Shown: piece by piece, positions 9,487 through 20,600 of the stretch
Layout: each line of letters starts with the position of its first letter
Numbering within the stretch: position 1 is the first letter of the stretch
Assembly (NCBI RefSeq): GCF_000013145.1
Contig: NC_007799.1
Coordinates: 558,001-622,000 of the forward strand
Direction of reading: 5' to 3'
DNA length: 64,000 nucleotides
From: Ehrlichia chaffeensis str. Arkansas
GTDB taxonomy: Bacteria; Pseudomonadota; Alphaproteobacteria; Rickettsiales; Anaplasmataceae
Program-made: the position numbers and the translations under genes
Notes under the pieces: model-generated
Databases searched by the model: none
The model's input: the letters and a program-made list of their open reading frames with translations, nothing else
What the model was told of the DNA's origin: nothing

Positions 9487-11040
9487 ATGGTTAATCTACA
9501 AAATTTTGATAACTTAGAGTTAATAAGGGTGGCTAAGGATATTGCTGATCAGAAAGGCTTGAATTTGGATGTTATAATAAGAGCTATAGAGGAAGCTATC
9601 CAACTAACTAGTCGTAGTAGATATGGGAATTGTAAGATTAAAGTTACAGTGGATAAAAAAACTGGTGTAGTAGCTACTTATAGGCAAGTATTAGTTATCA
9701 ATAATAATGGTGATATTAGTGTTCCTGAAGGCAAAGAAAATGAGATAGATTTTTCTGATGTAAGCAAATATAAATTGATTACTTTAGCAGAAGCTAAACA
9801 AATTGATAAAAATGTTGAAGTTGGTGATATAATGCTTGAGCCTCTCCCTGTTATTGATCTTGATTATAGTTCTGCTAAGATTGCAAAGCAAAAGATTGCT
9901 CAAGTTATTATTTCAGAAGAGCGTAAGAAACAGTATGAAGATTTTAAGGATCGTGTAGGTGATATTGTTTATGGTACTGCTAAGCGTATAGAATATAATA
10001 ATGTTATTGTAGATCTAAATGGAAATGAAGGTTATTTATCAGCTTCAAATTTGATAAAAGGAGAGGTATTTCGTGTGGGTGATAGAGTAAAAGCTCACAT
10101 AGAAGATGTAAGAAAGGAAAATTCAGGACCTCAGATATTTCTTTCAAGAATCAATAAAGGATTCATGGAGCAATTATTCAAGCAGGAAATCCCAGAAATA
10201 TATGATGGAATAGTTACAATTAAGGCAATAGCTAGGGATCCAGGTTCAAGGTCGAAGGTTGCGGTTTTTTCTTCTGATAAAAATATTGATCCAGTAGGTG
10301 CATGTGTTGGTGCAAGAGGTGTAAGAATTCAGGGTATTATTTCTGAATTACATGGAGAGAAGATTGATGTGATTTTATATTCTCCAGAACTTGCTAAATT
10401 TATAGTTAATGCTATAGCTCCTGCAGAAGTTTTAAAAGTCATTATTGATGAAGATAAGGAAAAAGTAGAGTTAATTATTCCTGAAAATCAACTAAGTTTA
10501 GCAATTGGTAGGTATGGGCAGAATATCAGATTAGCATCTGAGTTGGTTGGTTGGAAAATAAATGTAATAGGAGATGAAACTGAATCAAGTAGAAAAGCGA
10601 AAGAATTGAGTGCAGGTTCAAAAATATTTGTTGAAGGATTGGATGTTGAAGAAATAATAGGGCAATTGTTATTTACTGAGGGGTTTGTTAGTATTGAAGA
10701 TATAGATCAAGCATCTGTTAGTGATATTTCTGCAATAGATGGGTTCAATGAGGAAATTGCAGAGGAATTAAAAAGTAGAGCAGCTGATTATTTAGTGCGT
10801 AAAGATGCTGAAATGAAACAGATTTTAGATAATTTATCTGTTGATAAGGATGTTACTATGTTACCATTTTTAAGGCCGAGTGATATTATAGCGTTGTCGA
10901 AAAATGGTATCAACAGTCTTGAAGATATTGCTGGATTGTGTACAGATGAGTTTTTTGATATTATTCCTGATATTGCATTGACTAAGGATCAAGTAGACTC
11001 TGTTATATTAGAGTCTCGTAAGAAAATAGGATGGTTATAA
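9487..11040 (+). CDS. nusA: transcription termination/antitermination protein NusA
   Basis: An RNA polymerase-binding factor that modulates pausing, termination and antitermination. The 517-residue protein shows the order N-terminal domain, S1 domain (about residues 150-220), KH domains containing DPVGACVGARG and LAIGRYGQNIRLA, then C-terminal helix-hairpin-helix-type repeats (about 385-515). It heads the conserved nusA-infB-rbfA cluster, with infB starting 18 bp downstream. I find no rimP gene in front of it, unlike many bacteria; the preceding 166 bp hold no recognisable gene. Confidence 0.96.
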   Translation: MVNLQNFDNLELIRVAKDIADQKGLNLDVIIRAIEEAIQLTSRSRYGNCKIKVTVDKKTGVVATYRQVLVINNNGDISVPEGKENEIDFSDVSKYKLITLAEAKQIDKNVEVGDIMLEPLPVIDLDYSSAKIAKQKIAQVIISEERKKQYEDFKDRVGDIVYGTAKRIEYNNVIVDLNGNEGYLSASNLIKGEVFRVGDRVKAHIEDVRKENSGPQIFLSRINKGFMEQLFKQEIPEIYDGIVTIKAIARDPGSRSKVAVFSSDKNIDPVGACVGARGVRIQGIISELHGEKIDVILYSPELAKFIVNAIAPAEVLKVIIDEDKEKVELIIPENQLSLAIGRYGQNIRLASELVGWKINVIGDETESSRKAKELSAGSKIFVEGLDVEEIIGQLLFTEGFVSIEDIDQASVSDISAIDGFNEEIAEELKSRAADYLVRKDAEMKQILDNLSVDKDVTMLPFLRPSDIIALSKNGINSLEDIAGLCTDEFFDIIPDIALTKDQVDSVILESRKKIGWL

Positions 11041-11058
11041 CTTTTGTTTTTTGGGTAG

Positions 11059-13593
11059 TTGTCTATGAATGAGTCTAAAAGTGTTGTAGATAGTGGGTTG
11101 ATGTCAGGTAAAATTGAACGTACAACACTCAAGCTTAGTGATAAGTTAAAACTGTCTTCAAATATACATCAAGGTACAAAGTTTTCTTTAAAGAAGTCTG
11201 TGACCACTGTAGAAGTTCGTAAAAGTAAAAAAAGGAAAGATATTAATAATATTGAACAAGCTTCTGTAGTATTGCAAAATGATAATGCTTACCAGGATAA
11301 TGAAAGTAATAATTCCTTAACTATACAAGAGCAAATTTCTCGTATGAATGCTCTACAGAATGCTAATATATGTGAAAAAAAGGAAGATATCAAAGAAGAT
11401 ACAAGTGATGTTAATCTTCAAGTAACAGAGTCAACATCTGTTGAAAAAAGTGAAAGTGATGATGTTACTCTTGAGGAAGAGAGTAGTAAAAAAGTTGAAG
11501 AGCAGGTAGTTGAAGAGGCTCATGATAATACTGATACTGTATCTTTGAATGTTGTTGAAAATGTACAAGAAGAGAGTCAGGTAGATAACCAAGTTGAAAG
11601 CAGTAATATAAGTGATATATTGCAGCCTAAAGGCATTGAAGAGAAAAAACTTAAAAAGTATGAAAAAGAGCATGAAGAAAAGAAAGGAAATCCTAAGAAA
11701 GGGGTTTCTAATAATATGTATAGTAAGCATGTAAAATTAGTAATAGAAGAGGAATTAGAAGATAATAATAAGCAGGTTATTCAAACACATAAAAGTAGGA
11801 AGAATCGTTCTACTAGTTCTGTAAAGAATAAAATTACTCGCAAGGTTCTTATACCTAAGAAGATTACTGTACAGGAGTTAGCGAGTAGTATGTCTGAACG
11901 AGTAAAAGATGTACAACATATGTTATTTCAAATGGGGAGACGTGATATTAAGCCAACAGATTTTTTAGATTCAGATCATGCTTCTGTTATTGTAGAAGCT
12001 TTTAATCATACTTTTAAATTAGTGAATGATGGTAAATTAGAAGAAGATTTATATGCTGATGGTAATGATAAGGAATTACTTCCTAGAGCACCAGTTGTAA
12101 CTGTTATGGGGCATGTAGACCATGGAAAAACTTCATTACTTGATGCTATACGCAAATCAAATGTTGCAGATGGGGAATTTAAAGGCATTACACAACATAT
12201 AGGTGCATATCAAATAATGCTTGATGGCGATAAGAGAATTACTTTTATTGATACACCAGGTCATGAGGCGTTTACTGCTATGAGAGCATGTGGTACCAAT
12301 GTTACTGATATAGTAGTATTAGTTGTTGCTGCTGATGATGGTATTATGCCTCAAACTATTGAATCAATTAATCATGTAAAAGCAGCTAATGTAGCGATGA
12401 TAGTTGCAGTTAATAAAATTGATAAGCATGATGCTAATATTGATAAAATTACTAATAGTTTGCTTAATCATGGAGTAGTTGCAGAGAGTTTAGGTGGGGA
12501 TGTTATTGTAGTTCCTGTATCTGCTAAGGAAAGGATAAATTTAGATCAATTGAAGTCAAGTATATTATTAATGGCAGAGTTATTAGAGTTGAAAGCTGTT
12601 TATGATACTAGAGCATCTGGAGTAGTAATTGAATCAAAAGTTGATAGAAATTGTGGGGTGGTAGCAACTTTAATAGTACAAAAAGGGACATTAAAAGCTG
12701 GTGATATTATTGTTGTTGGTCATAATTCATATGGTAAAGTGCGTAATATGTTTAATAGTGATGGAAGAAGTGAAAAAGTTGCTATTCCGTCAATGCCAGT
12801 AAAAGTGTTAGGGTTAAATAATGTACCTAACTCTGGAACTAATTTTATTGTTGTGGATTCTGAAAAGCAGGCACGTGAGTTGATTAGTTATAGACAAGAG
12901 TTATTTAATGCAGAATTAGAAGCAAATGCAAAACCAAAAATGGATGCTAATAGCATATTAGCTTGTGGTGTGGTTGATGAGTTAAATGTGATTTTGAAGT
13001 GTGATGTTATGGGGTCTGTTGAAGCAATATGTTATTCAATCAGTAAAATAACTCATGAGGATATAAAGTTGAATGTTTTATATAAGGGTGTAGGGAACGT
13101 TACAAAGTCAGATGTGTTATTGGCTGAAACATCGAATTCTATAATTTTAGCTTTTAATGTCAAAACAGATGCTTCAGTAAAAGAATTGGCAAAGCAGAAG
13201 TGTATTGAAATAAAGCATTATTCAGTTATATACGATATAATTGATGATGTAAAAAAGATATTAAGTAGTATGTTAAAACCATTACAGCAAGAAGTGCAAG
13301 TTGGTACTTTATCTATAAGAAAAGTGTTTTCTTCTGGAAGTATAGGAAGTGTACTTGGATGTTATGTGACAAATGGAATAGTTAGGAAAGGTGCTTTAGT
13401 AAAATTGATTCGTAATAATAATGTTATTCATGAAGGGAAAATTAAGGTTTTACGTCGTTTTAAAGATGATGTAAAAGAAGTCGCTGCTGGGTTTGAATGT
13501 GGTATTTTGTTAGATTATTCAAAAGAAATATATCCAGAAAGTGATATAATTCATATATTAGAGATAGTAGAAGAAATTAGAGTTATTAAATGA
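11059..13593 (+). CDS. infB: translation initiation factor IF-2
   Basis: A GTPase that brings initiator fMet-tRNA to the 30S subunit. The 844-residue protein has a long, low-complexity, Lys/Glu-rich N-terminal region (to about 265), a short IF2_N-like segment, then the G domain with G1 [10 protein letters not shown]3 DTPGHEAF and G4 NKID, and the C-terminal barrel domains. The start could be TTG at 11059 or ATG at 11065 (reading M-N-E-S); the two differ by only two codons. The stop overlaps the rbfA start by 4 bp (ATGA), which indicates translational coupling. Confidence 0.96.
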   Translation: MSMNESKSVVDSGLMSGKIERTTLKLSDKLKLSSNIHQGTKFSLKKSVTTVEVRKSKKRKDINNIEQASVVLQNDNAYQDNESNNSLTIQEQISRMNALQNANICEKKEDIKEDTSDVNLQVTESTSVEKSESDDVTLEEESSKKVEEQVVEEAHDNTDTVSLNVVENVQEESQVDNQVESSNISDILQPKGIEEKKLKKYEKEHEEKKGNPKKGVSNNMYSKHVKLVIEEELEDNNKQVIQTHKSRKNRSTSSVKNKITRKVLIPKKITVQELASSMSERVKDVQHMLFQMGRRDIKPTDFLDSDHASVIVEAFNHTFKLVNDGKLEEDLYADGNDKELLPRAPVVTVMGHVDHGKTSLLDAIRKSNVADGEFKGITQHIGAYQIMLDGDKRITFIDTPGHEAFTAMRACGTNVTDIVVLVVAADDGIMPQTIESINHVKAANVAMIVAVNKIDKHDANIDKITNSLLNHGVVAESLGGDVIVVPVSAKERINLDQLKSSILLMAELLELKAVYDTRASGVVIESKVDRNCGVVATLIVQKGTLKAGDIIVVGHNSYGKVRNMFNSDGRSEKVAIPSMPVKVLGLNNVPNSGTNFIVVDSEKQARELISYRQELFNAELEANAKPKMDANSILACGVVDELNVILKCDVMGSVEAICYSISKITHEDIKLNVLYKGVGNVTKSDVLLAETSNSIILAFNVKTDASVKELAKQKCIEIKHYSVIYDIIDDVKKILSSMLKPLQQEVQVGTLSIRKVFSSGSIGSVLGCYVTNGIVRKGALVKLIRNNNVIHEGKIKVLRRFKDDVKEVAAGFECGILLDYSKEIYPESDIIHILEIVEEIRVIK

Positions 13594-13934
13594 TTTATAA
13601 ATCTGAAAGTTTTAGGAATTTAAAAGTTGCTTCAGTATTGAATAGGGCGATATCTAGAGTATTAATGCAAGATATTTGTTTGTTTAATAGTCATATAACT
13701 ATATCTAAAGTAGAAGTGAGTAGTGATATAAGAGATGCTACTGTTTTTGTTATAATTTCTCAAGAATGTTCAGATAAAGAAGCGCTTATAAAAGAATTAA
13801 ATGACTCTTCTTATTTTATTAGAAAAGCAATATTTTCTTACGTAGATCTTAGGTATATACCTAGATTATATTTTAAGCTAGATTATTGTTTTGATAATTT
13901 GGTTAGAGTAAATCAAATACTAGAATCTAAGTAA
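13590..13934 (+). CDS. rbfA: ribosome-binding factor A
   Basis: A small KH-fold factor that helps maturation of the 30S subunit and 16S rRNA 5' end. The 114-residue length and segments such as KVASVLNRAISRVL and the C-terminal VDLRYIPRLYFKLD fit the family. It overlaps infB by 4 bp and is the last gene of the nusA operon. The final part of the gene (from about 13841) is duplicated just downstream as a non-coding remnant, so the present 3' end lies inside a tandem duplication. Confidence 0.93.
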   Translation: MIYKSESFRNLKVASVLNRAISRVLMQDICLFNSHITISKVEVSSDIRDATVFVIISQECSDKEALIKELNDSSYFIRKAIFSYVDLRYIPRLYFKLDYCFDNLVRVNQILESK

Positions 13935-14284
13935 TGCATTCTGCTGCTGCAGGTATTAAAAGCAATATATTAGAATATAGTAAAAAAGAATACTATTATA
14001 TTCATTGTTTTACTTTTTTTTCCTATTATATTTATTCCTTCAGTAATTATAGAAAAAGCAGACTCTTAAGTAGATCTTAGGTATATGCCTAGATATGTTT
14101 TTAGCGACGAGATTATTGTTTTAATATTTTGTTAGAGTAAATCAAATACTAGAATCTAAGTAATGCATTCTGCTGCTGCAGGTATTAAAAGCAATGTATT
14201 AGAATATTAAAGAATACTATTATATTTATTATTTTACTTTTTTTCTTATTATATTTATCCCTTCAGTAATTATAGAAAAAGCAA
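13841..14284. repeat. imperfect tandem duplication across the rbfA/terC convergent junction
   Basis: Two direct copies of about 220 bp, roughly 13841-14068 and 14070-14284. Both contain the rbfA 3' end (GTAGATCTTAGGTATAT... to ATCTAAGTAATGCATTC), a CTGCTGCTGCAGGTATTAAA segment, and the 3' end of terC read on the other strand. Copy 1 carries the functional rbfA end and a dead terC end; copy 2 carries a dead rbfA end, interrupted near TTTTAGCGACGAG, and the functional terC end. Confidence 0.9.
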
Positions 14285-14915
14285 ACGTAAAGTATAGGTA
14301 GTTGTGTGATACTTTAATGTGTATTCCATTTAGTGTTAAGAGTATGCCTAATACTAATACAAACATAATGGCTATAGTTTTAATATTACTATATGTGGTA
14401 ATTGCTTTTATGATGTAATGTGAAAACAAAATTGTAGATATGATAGAAACAACAAATACTATTTGAATAATAAGAATGTTATGTGTAATTCCTATGGCAG
14501 TTAGTATTGAATCTATAGAGAATATTAAGTCTACTATTATTATTTGTAGTATTACATAATAAAAATTTGATTTTAAGTTATGAATTTTACCATTTTTCTT
14601 AAAAATATCGTTCCATATTTCAGATAAGCTTTGATAAATTAAAAATATTCCTCCAAATACCATAAATAAATTATTAGGAGAAATATCAAGTTGAAATAAT
14701 GAAATAATAGGATTATTCATAGCTAGTATAGCTGATGCTCCATATAATACAGCAATACGCATTATTAATGCTAATGATAACCCTATATATTTTGCTTTAT
14801 TACGTAGTTCAGGTAATATTTTTGTGACAGCAAGTGAGATAAAAATTATATTATCTACTCCTAAAATTATTTCTAATATCAATAATGTAAAAAATTGAGT
14901 TATATAACTTTCCAT
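14229..14915 (-). CDS. TerC family integral membrane protein
   Basis: A 228-residue polytopic inner-membrane protein with the TerC hallmarks: LEIILGVDNIIFISL near the N-terminus and a matching LIFSIDSILTAIGIT in the second half, each with an acidic residue inside a helix, and about seven hydrophobic segments. TerC proteins are linked to metal (manganese) export and tellurite resistance in other bacteria; the substrate here is not known. It converges on rbfA, and its last codons lie in the second copy of the tandem duplication at that junction. Confidence 0.9.
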   Translation of the reverse strand: MESYITQFFTLLILEIILGVDNIIFISLAVTKILPELRNKAKYIGLSLALIMRIAVLYGASAILAMNNPIISLFQLDISPNNLFMVFGGIFLIYQSLSEIWNDIFKKNGKIHNLKSNFYYVILQIIIVDLIFSIDSILTAIGITHNILIIQIVFVVSIISTILFSHYIIKAITTYSNIKTIAIMFVLVLGILLTLNGIHIKVSHNYLYFTFAFSIITEGINIIRKKVK

Positions 14916-15068
14916 ATCTGATGCTTTATAGGATGTTAATGTTGTATATATTATATGTTATTTAATGCATATAATATTAAAAATGTATTGAATATTATTG
15001 ATCCTGTAATGCTTATATTTTTATTTTCAACTTATTTTTAATTCTTAGGTGGTAGAGTTTTTTAAATT

Positions 15069-17366
15069 ATGAAATTGGAGATGTCAGTGTTATCAAAGAA
15101 TCTAGAAGCTAGTTTACACAAGGCACTGTCAATTGCATTTGATTTTCATCATGAGTATGCTACTTTGGAACATCTTTTATTAGCTTTAACTGATGATATA
15201 GATGCAAGGCGTGTTTTTTATGCTTTTCGTGTATCAATTGATAAACTGAAAATTACAATTATAAATTTTCTGAGATATGAAATACCTACTTTAATTGATA
15301 AGGGTATTTCAGAAGTTAAGCCTACTGCTATTTTTGAACGCTTAATACATAGAGCTATTATACATGCTCATACTTCTGGTAAGAGTGAGGTAACAGGTGC
15401 AAATATTCTTGCTGAAATTTTATCAGAAAAGGATTCTTATAGTGCATGTTTTTTACATGAACAAAATATAAAATACATAGATGTTGTAAATTATACTTCT
15501 AATAATAATTTATATGCTGGTGAGTTTAATGTAGATCAGGAATTTGTAAAATATAACGAGTATGGAAAATCGATAGGTAACGTAAATAAAGATATATTGA
15601 AGGATAATGAAACTCTAGATAGCTATTGTGTTAATTTAAATGAAGCAGCAAAAAAAGGAAAAATAGATTATGTAATAGGAAGAGCATATGAATTAGAGAG
15701 AACAATGGAGGTTCTATTAAGGAGAAGGAAAAATAACCCATTATACGTTGGTGATCCTGGAGTTGGAAAAACTGCGATTGTTGAAGGATTAGCATTAAAA
15801 ATTATAGAAGGTGATGTACCAGATCAGTTAAAAAAAATGGTAATATATTCTTTAGATATGGGTGCATTATTAGCTGGAACACGCTATCGTGGAGATTTTG
15901 AAGAGAGAATAAAATCTGTTATTAAGGCAATAGAAGCAAAGGAAAATGCAATATTGTTTATTGATGAAATTCATACGATTGTTGGGGCTGGATCTACTAG
16001 TGGTGGATCTCTTGATGCAAGTAATTTATTAAAGCCTGCTTTAGCTAGAGGGACATTAAGATGTATAGGTGCTACTACTTATAAAGAATATAATAATAAT
16101 TTTGAAAAGGATAGAGCACTAGCTAGAAGATATCAAAAAATTAATGTTGAGGAGTCATCAGTTGGTGAAACATTAAGGATATTAGATGGAATAAAATCTT
16201 ATTATGAATCACATCATCAAGTTAGGTATACTAATCAAGCAATTAAATATGCTGCAGAATTATCGGACAGGTATATTTCAGGAAAAATGCTTCCAGATAA
16301 AGCTGTAGATGTTATAGATGAAGCAGGTGTATATTGTAAATTGCATAACACTGGTAATAAAGTTATTACTGGAAGTGATATTGAGCATATAATTTCTAGG
16401 ATTACTGAAATACCATGTAGTAACTTGTTGTTTAATGATTTGGATAGAGTAAAAAATTTAGAAGAAAATCTAAAAAAAGATATATTTGGTCAAGATTTTG
16501 CAATTTCTCATCTTGTAGATTCGATTAAAATTGCCAAAGCAGGGCTTAGAAATTATAACAAACCTTTAGCAAGTTATTTATTTTCTGGGCCAACTGGAGT
16601 AGGTAAGACTGAATTGGCGAGGCAGTTAGCAAATCATATGGGTATGAAATTAATAAGATTTGATATGTCTGAATATATGGAATCTCATGCAATTTCTAAA
16701 ATTATAGGGTCTCCTCCAGGTTATGTAGGATATGATCAAGGAGGATTATTAACTGATTCTATTTCAAGACATCAGTATAGTGTATTGTTACTTGATGAAA
16801 TAGAAAAGGCTCACAGTGATATATATAATATATTACTACAGATAATGGATTATGGGTGTGTTACTGATACTTATGGTAAAAAGGTTAATTTTCATAATGT
16901 AGTAATTATATTAACAACTAATGCTGGTGCTTTTGAGTTAAGTAAAAGTTCTATAGGATTTATTAGAAATAAAAGTTTTACTCATGGAGATAATGAAAAA
17001 GCAATTGAAAGGATCTTTAGTCCAGAATTTCGCAATAGGTTGGATGCTATAATTTCATTTTCATCTTTAGATCAAGAAGTGATGTTACGTATAGTTAAAA
17101 AGTTTATTTATCAGCTTAAAGAGCAATTAGCAAAGAAAAATGTGCATATAGATGTAGCTGATGATGTGTTAATGTATTTAGCTCAGTCTGGTTATAATGA
17201 TGCTTATGGTGTAAGAAATATAGAAAATATTATTTCTAAAAAAGTTAAGAAGTATTTAGCAGAAGAGATATTATTTGGTAAATTATTTAATGGTGGAAAT
17301 GTAAAAATCAAACTTGATGCTGATACTAATAAGTTAGTGTATGATTTTTGTTGTGCAGAAGCATAA
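15069..17366 (+). CDS. clpA: ATP-dependent Clp protease ATP-binding subunit ClpA
   Basis: A Hsp100 AAA+ unfoldase that feeds substrates to ClpP in the cytosol. The 765-residue protein has the N-terminal Clp_N double repeat (LEHLLLALTDD), AAA domain 1 with Walker A GDPGVGKT (about 228-235) and Walker B LFIDEIHTIVGAGS, and AAA domain 2 with Walker A GPTGVGKT (about 507-514) and LLLDEIEKAH. There is no ClpB middle domain. The ClpP-docking tripeptide appears as IGF (in SSIGFI) rather than the commoner IGL. Length and layout fit ClpA, not ClpB or ClpC. It stands alone; neither clpS nor clpP is in the window. Confidence 0.94.
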   Translation: MKLEMSVLSKNLEASLHKALSIAFDFHHEYATLEHLLLALTDDIDARRVFYAFRVSIDKLKITIINFLRYEIPTLIDKGISEVKPTAIFERLIHRAIIHAHTSGKSEVTGANILAEILSEKDSYSACFLHEQNIKYIDVVNYTSNNNLYAGEFNVDQEFVKYNEYGKSIGNVNKDILKDNETLDSYCVNLNEAAKKGKIDYVIGRAYELERTMEVLLRRRKNNPLYVGDPGVGKTAIVEGLALKIIEGDVPDQLKKMVIYSLDMGALLAGTRYRGDFEERIKSVIKAIEAKENAILFIDEIHTIVGAGSTSGGSLDASNLLKPALARGTLRCIGATTYKEYNNNFEKDRALARRYQKINVEESSVGETLRILDGIKSYYESHHQVRYTNQAIKYAAELSDRYISGKMLPDKAVDVIDEAGVYCKLHNTGNKVITGSDIEHIISRITEIPCSNLLFNDLDRVKNLEENLKKDIFGQDFAISHLVDSIKIAKAGLRNYNKPLASYLFSGPTGVGKTELARQLANHMGMKLIRFDMSEYMESHAISKIIGSPPGYVGYDQGGLLTDSISRHQYSVLLLDEIEKAHSDIYNILLQIMDYGCVTDTYGKKVNFHNVVIILTTNAGAFELSKSSIGFIRNKSFTHGDNEKAIERIFSPEFRNRLDAIISFSSLDQEVMLRIVKKFIYQLKEQLAKKNVHIDVADDVLMYLAQSGYNDAYGVRNIENIISKKVKKYLAEEILFGKLFNGGNVKIKLDADTNKLVYDFCCAEA

Positions 17367-17690
17367 ATTTAATATATTAAAGATATTGCTTAAATATAAA
17401 ATATATATTAAAAGTAATGTATTATCTATATCAATGAACTTTATTTTATAAGTGCTATTTTTATAAATATTAATGATCAATTATATATCTTTTAGATATA
17501 ATAATATTAATTGATAAATGTCTATCATAATATAGTTAAAATACTAGTAAATATATTATAAACACACATATATTATTTTTCTTTTTTAATAATAATCAAC
17601 TTTTTATTATAAAAATCTTAATATTTATTCTTGATTAATAAAATAATAGGTGTTAGCATCAAAATTAATATATTAAAATACAACTTAAAG
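17367..17690. other. gene-free AT-rich spacer
   Basis: About 320 bp between clpA and the giant coiled-coil gene. It is extremely AT-rich and contains short inverted AT tracts, but I find no gene fragment, RNA gene or convincing promoter. If the TTG at 17631 is the real start of the next gene the spacer is 60 bp shorter. Confidence 0.5.
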
Positions 17691-20600
17691 ATGTTAAACT
17701 TTAATAAAACATTATCTAAATATTATTCAATTGTTGCTTGTATTGCATTTTTTATGTTATTGGTGCTTTTAATAGTACATTTGATTAGAGTATTTTTGAA
17801 AAAGGAGAGCGTTATTGGTCATCTAGTAACTGGAATTCTTGCTTTATCATTACTATCTATTATTCTGGTTTTTGGATCTAAATATTTATCTGATCACCTT
17901 GAATTTAAGAATAAATTATTAGTAGATTTATTTACAGAAGAGCATAAGGAAAAAGTAGAGGTACAACAGATTGGATTGAATGAGGATTTTGAACGATCTA
18001 TAATGCGATTATTAGAGTTAAAGAAATTAGCATTAGAAGATATTTCTGTTGACTTTGCAGAGTCTACGCAGCACAGTCAATCAATTTTAGAAAAATATGA
18101 TAGAGAAATAGAACATTTGGAAGCTCTGCAAAGGAGACAAGTGGAAATAATAGAACTATCAAATAGTTTAGGAGATAAATTTCAACTACAAGGTTGGGAG
18201 TATGATACAAGTTTAAAACATATACAAGATAATTTTATAGAGCATATTAAACATGAAAGATATTCACATTATTGTTTTTGTTGTTATTTACATGAATTTG
18301 AGGTTGGTGATAGTGTAGATTTTGATGAACTTTCACCTCGTGTGAGTTCTGCTATGATATATATTACTTCTTCACCACCTATAACATGCATTTTTAAATC
18401 AGCAGGTACTTTATTGACTGCGATGGGGAAATTAGATGCAGATGATAATACGTTATTTGTTGAGTATTGCCAAAGGTTATATAATTTTGATTGTAAGATG
18501 GCTTTACAAATTGAAATATCTTTATCTAATAGATTAAAATGTGACACATATACATATAACCATATTGACTATTGGATAAACAGTACTAGATCATATTATA
18601 GACAGCGTGATACATTAGCTATTGCTTTACAAGAAGGTAAACATTTGTTGACATCTCTTGCAGATAGAGAATATTCAGATACGGTTTCTTCTTTTAAAAG
18701 TAGGGGTATAGAAAGTACGATAAGTCAACTTGAAAATACACTAAATACGCAATTACCAAAAGGTGAGATAGATAAAATTATAGAGGGTAGTAACCCAATT
18801 ATGCAAAAAATAGTTAGGGAGTTGAATTTTTTTGGAAAAGATAGGATGGAAACCCTTAATAACGTACAATCAGAATTGCCAGAAACATTATTAGGTAGGA
18901 AGATTATTGATGTCATTGAAGCAGAAGAAGAATTAAAAAGTTTGATTGATAAAAAATATAATTTAAGTTTAGAAGATGGTCCTAAAGGGAAGATAAGGCA
19001 GATGATGTGTTATCTTCAATCAAGGTTTGATGAAGTAAAAGATGGTTTGTTAGCATATTCGCCTATGCTATCTCAGGATATTTCTCAAATACAAGCATTA
19101 TTAGATTTAGATTTGAAAAGTAGTCCTTTAAATTTGCAATTTGAAGGTCAGCCTTTAAATTTAGAAGATGTGGAAACACAAATTACATATCTATCTAAAC
19201 GATTGTTTAGGGAAGAGGAAGATCAAATAGAATTATTACAATGTGTTCAAGATGCAATCCAATGTACTAATGGTAAAATGCCTCCTGATCTTGAAGAGAA
19301 TTTTTTATTAAAATCATTAGATATTATTATAAAATATTATTCAGATTTTTTACAAGGTATACAAACGGTATTTTCTAATCAGAGCGTAGCAAAAGATGAA
19401 GTAGTGTATTGTGAACATTTACTAAATACAAAGTCAGCGAGTTTACAAAAAATATTTGATATTTTATATACGAGATATCAATATTTAGAAGAAAATTACT
19501 GTAATCTTGAAGAAGCATCATTGAAATTATCTAAAGTACAAACATTAAATGCGCAGTGGTTAGTTGCATTTAAAAATGTGGAACATGTTCATATTTTATT
19601 TGAGAAGTTATTAAAATTGGAAAGTCAATATAGCGCTTTTCAATATATGGTGACTAGATTACAAGAATTAATGGAGGCAGTGTTAGGAGTCAGAGATGGA
19701 TCATCTTATTTACATTTATTGGATATTTCAGAAGATGAGAAGAGTAGTTTTTTAGCTGAACTAAGTCAACAAAAAGAACCAATAGAACTTTTGAAATTAC
19801 TATCTATGAAAAAAGTGGAGTTTAGTATGCTTAAAAGCGAGAAACTGAACCAATTAGATGGAAAAGTTCAAGCTATTAGTAAATCTTTATTTACTTTTAT
19901 AGATAAGAGAGATGAAATATTAGTGTCCCCGATTGTTGTACAGCATCTATTTAATGAGGGACGAATGGGAGTTCATTTTATTAGTAAGTTAGAAAAGTTA
20001 AAGGGGACATTAACATTATTATCTAATGAAACTAGACAGTTGATATTTGGTGAATATGTAAATGATATTGATTATATTATAGATTGGATAAGGGGAGCAG
20101 TGAATGTCTTGTATAACAATGATAATATTTCAGTGCAAAAGGGAGAAATTATAAAAAATTATTTAGAATATTTACAACAGAATTTTTTAATACACGATAA
20201 ATTATTAAATTTATTTAACTTAAAGAAGGAAATTAAAAACAAGAAAGAATCATTGCTTCCTATTTTAGATAGATTAAAGATAGCGCTTGTGCAAAATGAA
20301 GAGCTAGATGGTGAATTAGTAAACTTGAAAAAAGAAATTGATGATCTAATTTGTCAAGTTAATCGGCAAATGCTGTTAATAATAGAAAAAGATGGTGAAT
20401 TCAAAGAATTTGTCGAGTTAGTGTCTGGATTATTAAATAGGATTGATCATAAAGATGATATACCAGAATTTCTATATTGTATGGAAATATTTGATGATTC
20501 GTTAGCTAAATTAGAAAGGGGTATAGATTGTACAGGTGATAAAGAGAATTATACGAAATATATACTTGAAAATCTAAGAAACATTTCTAGATTATCAAGT

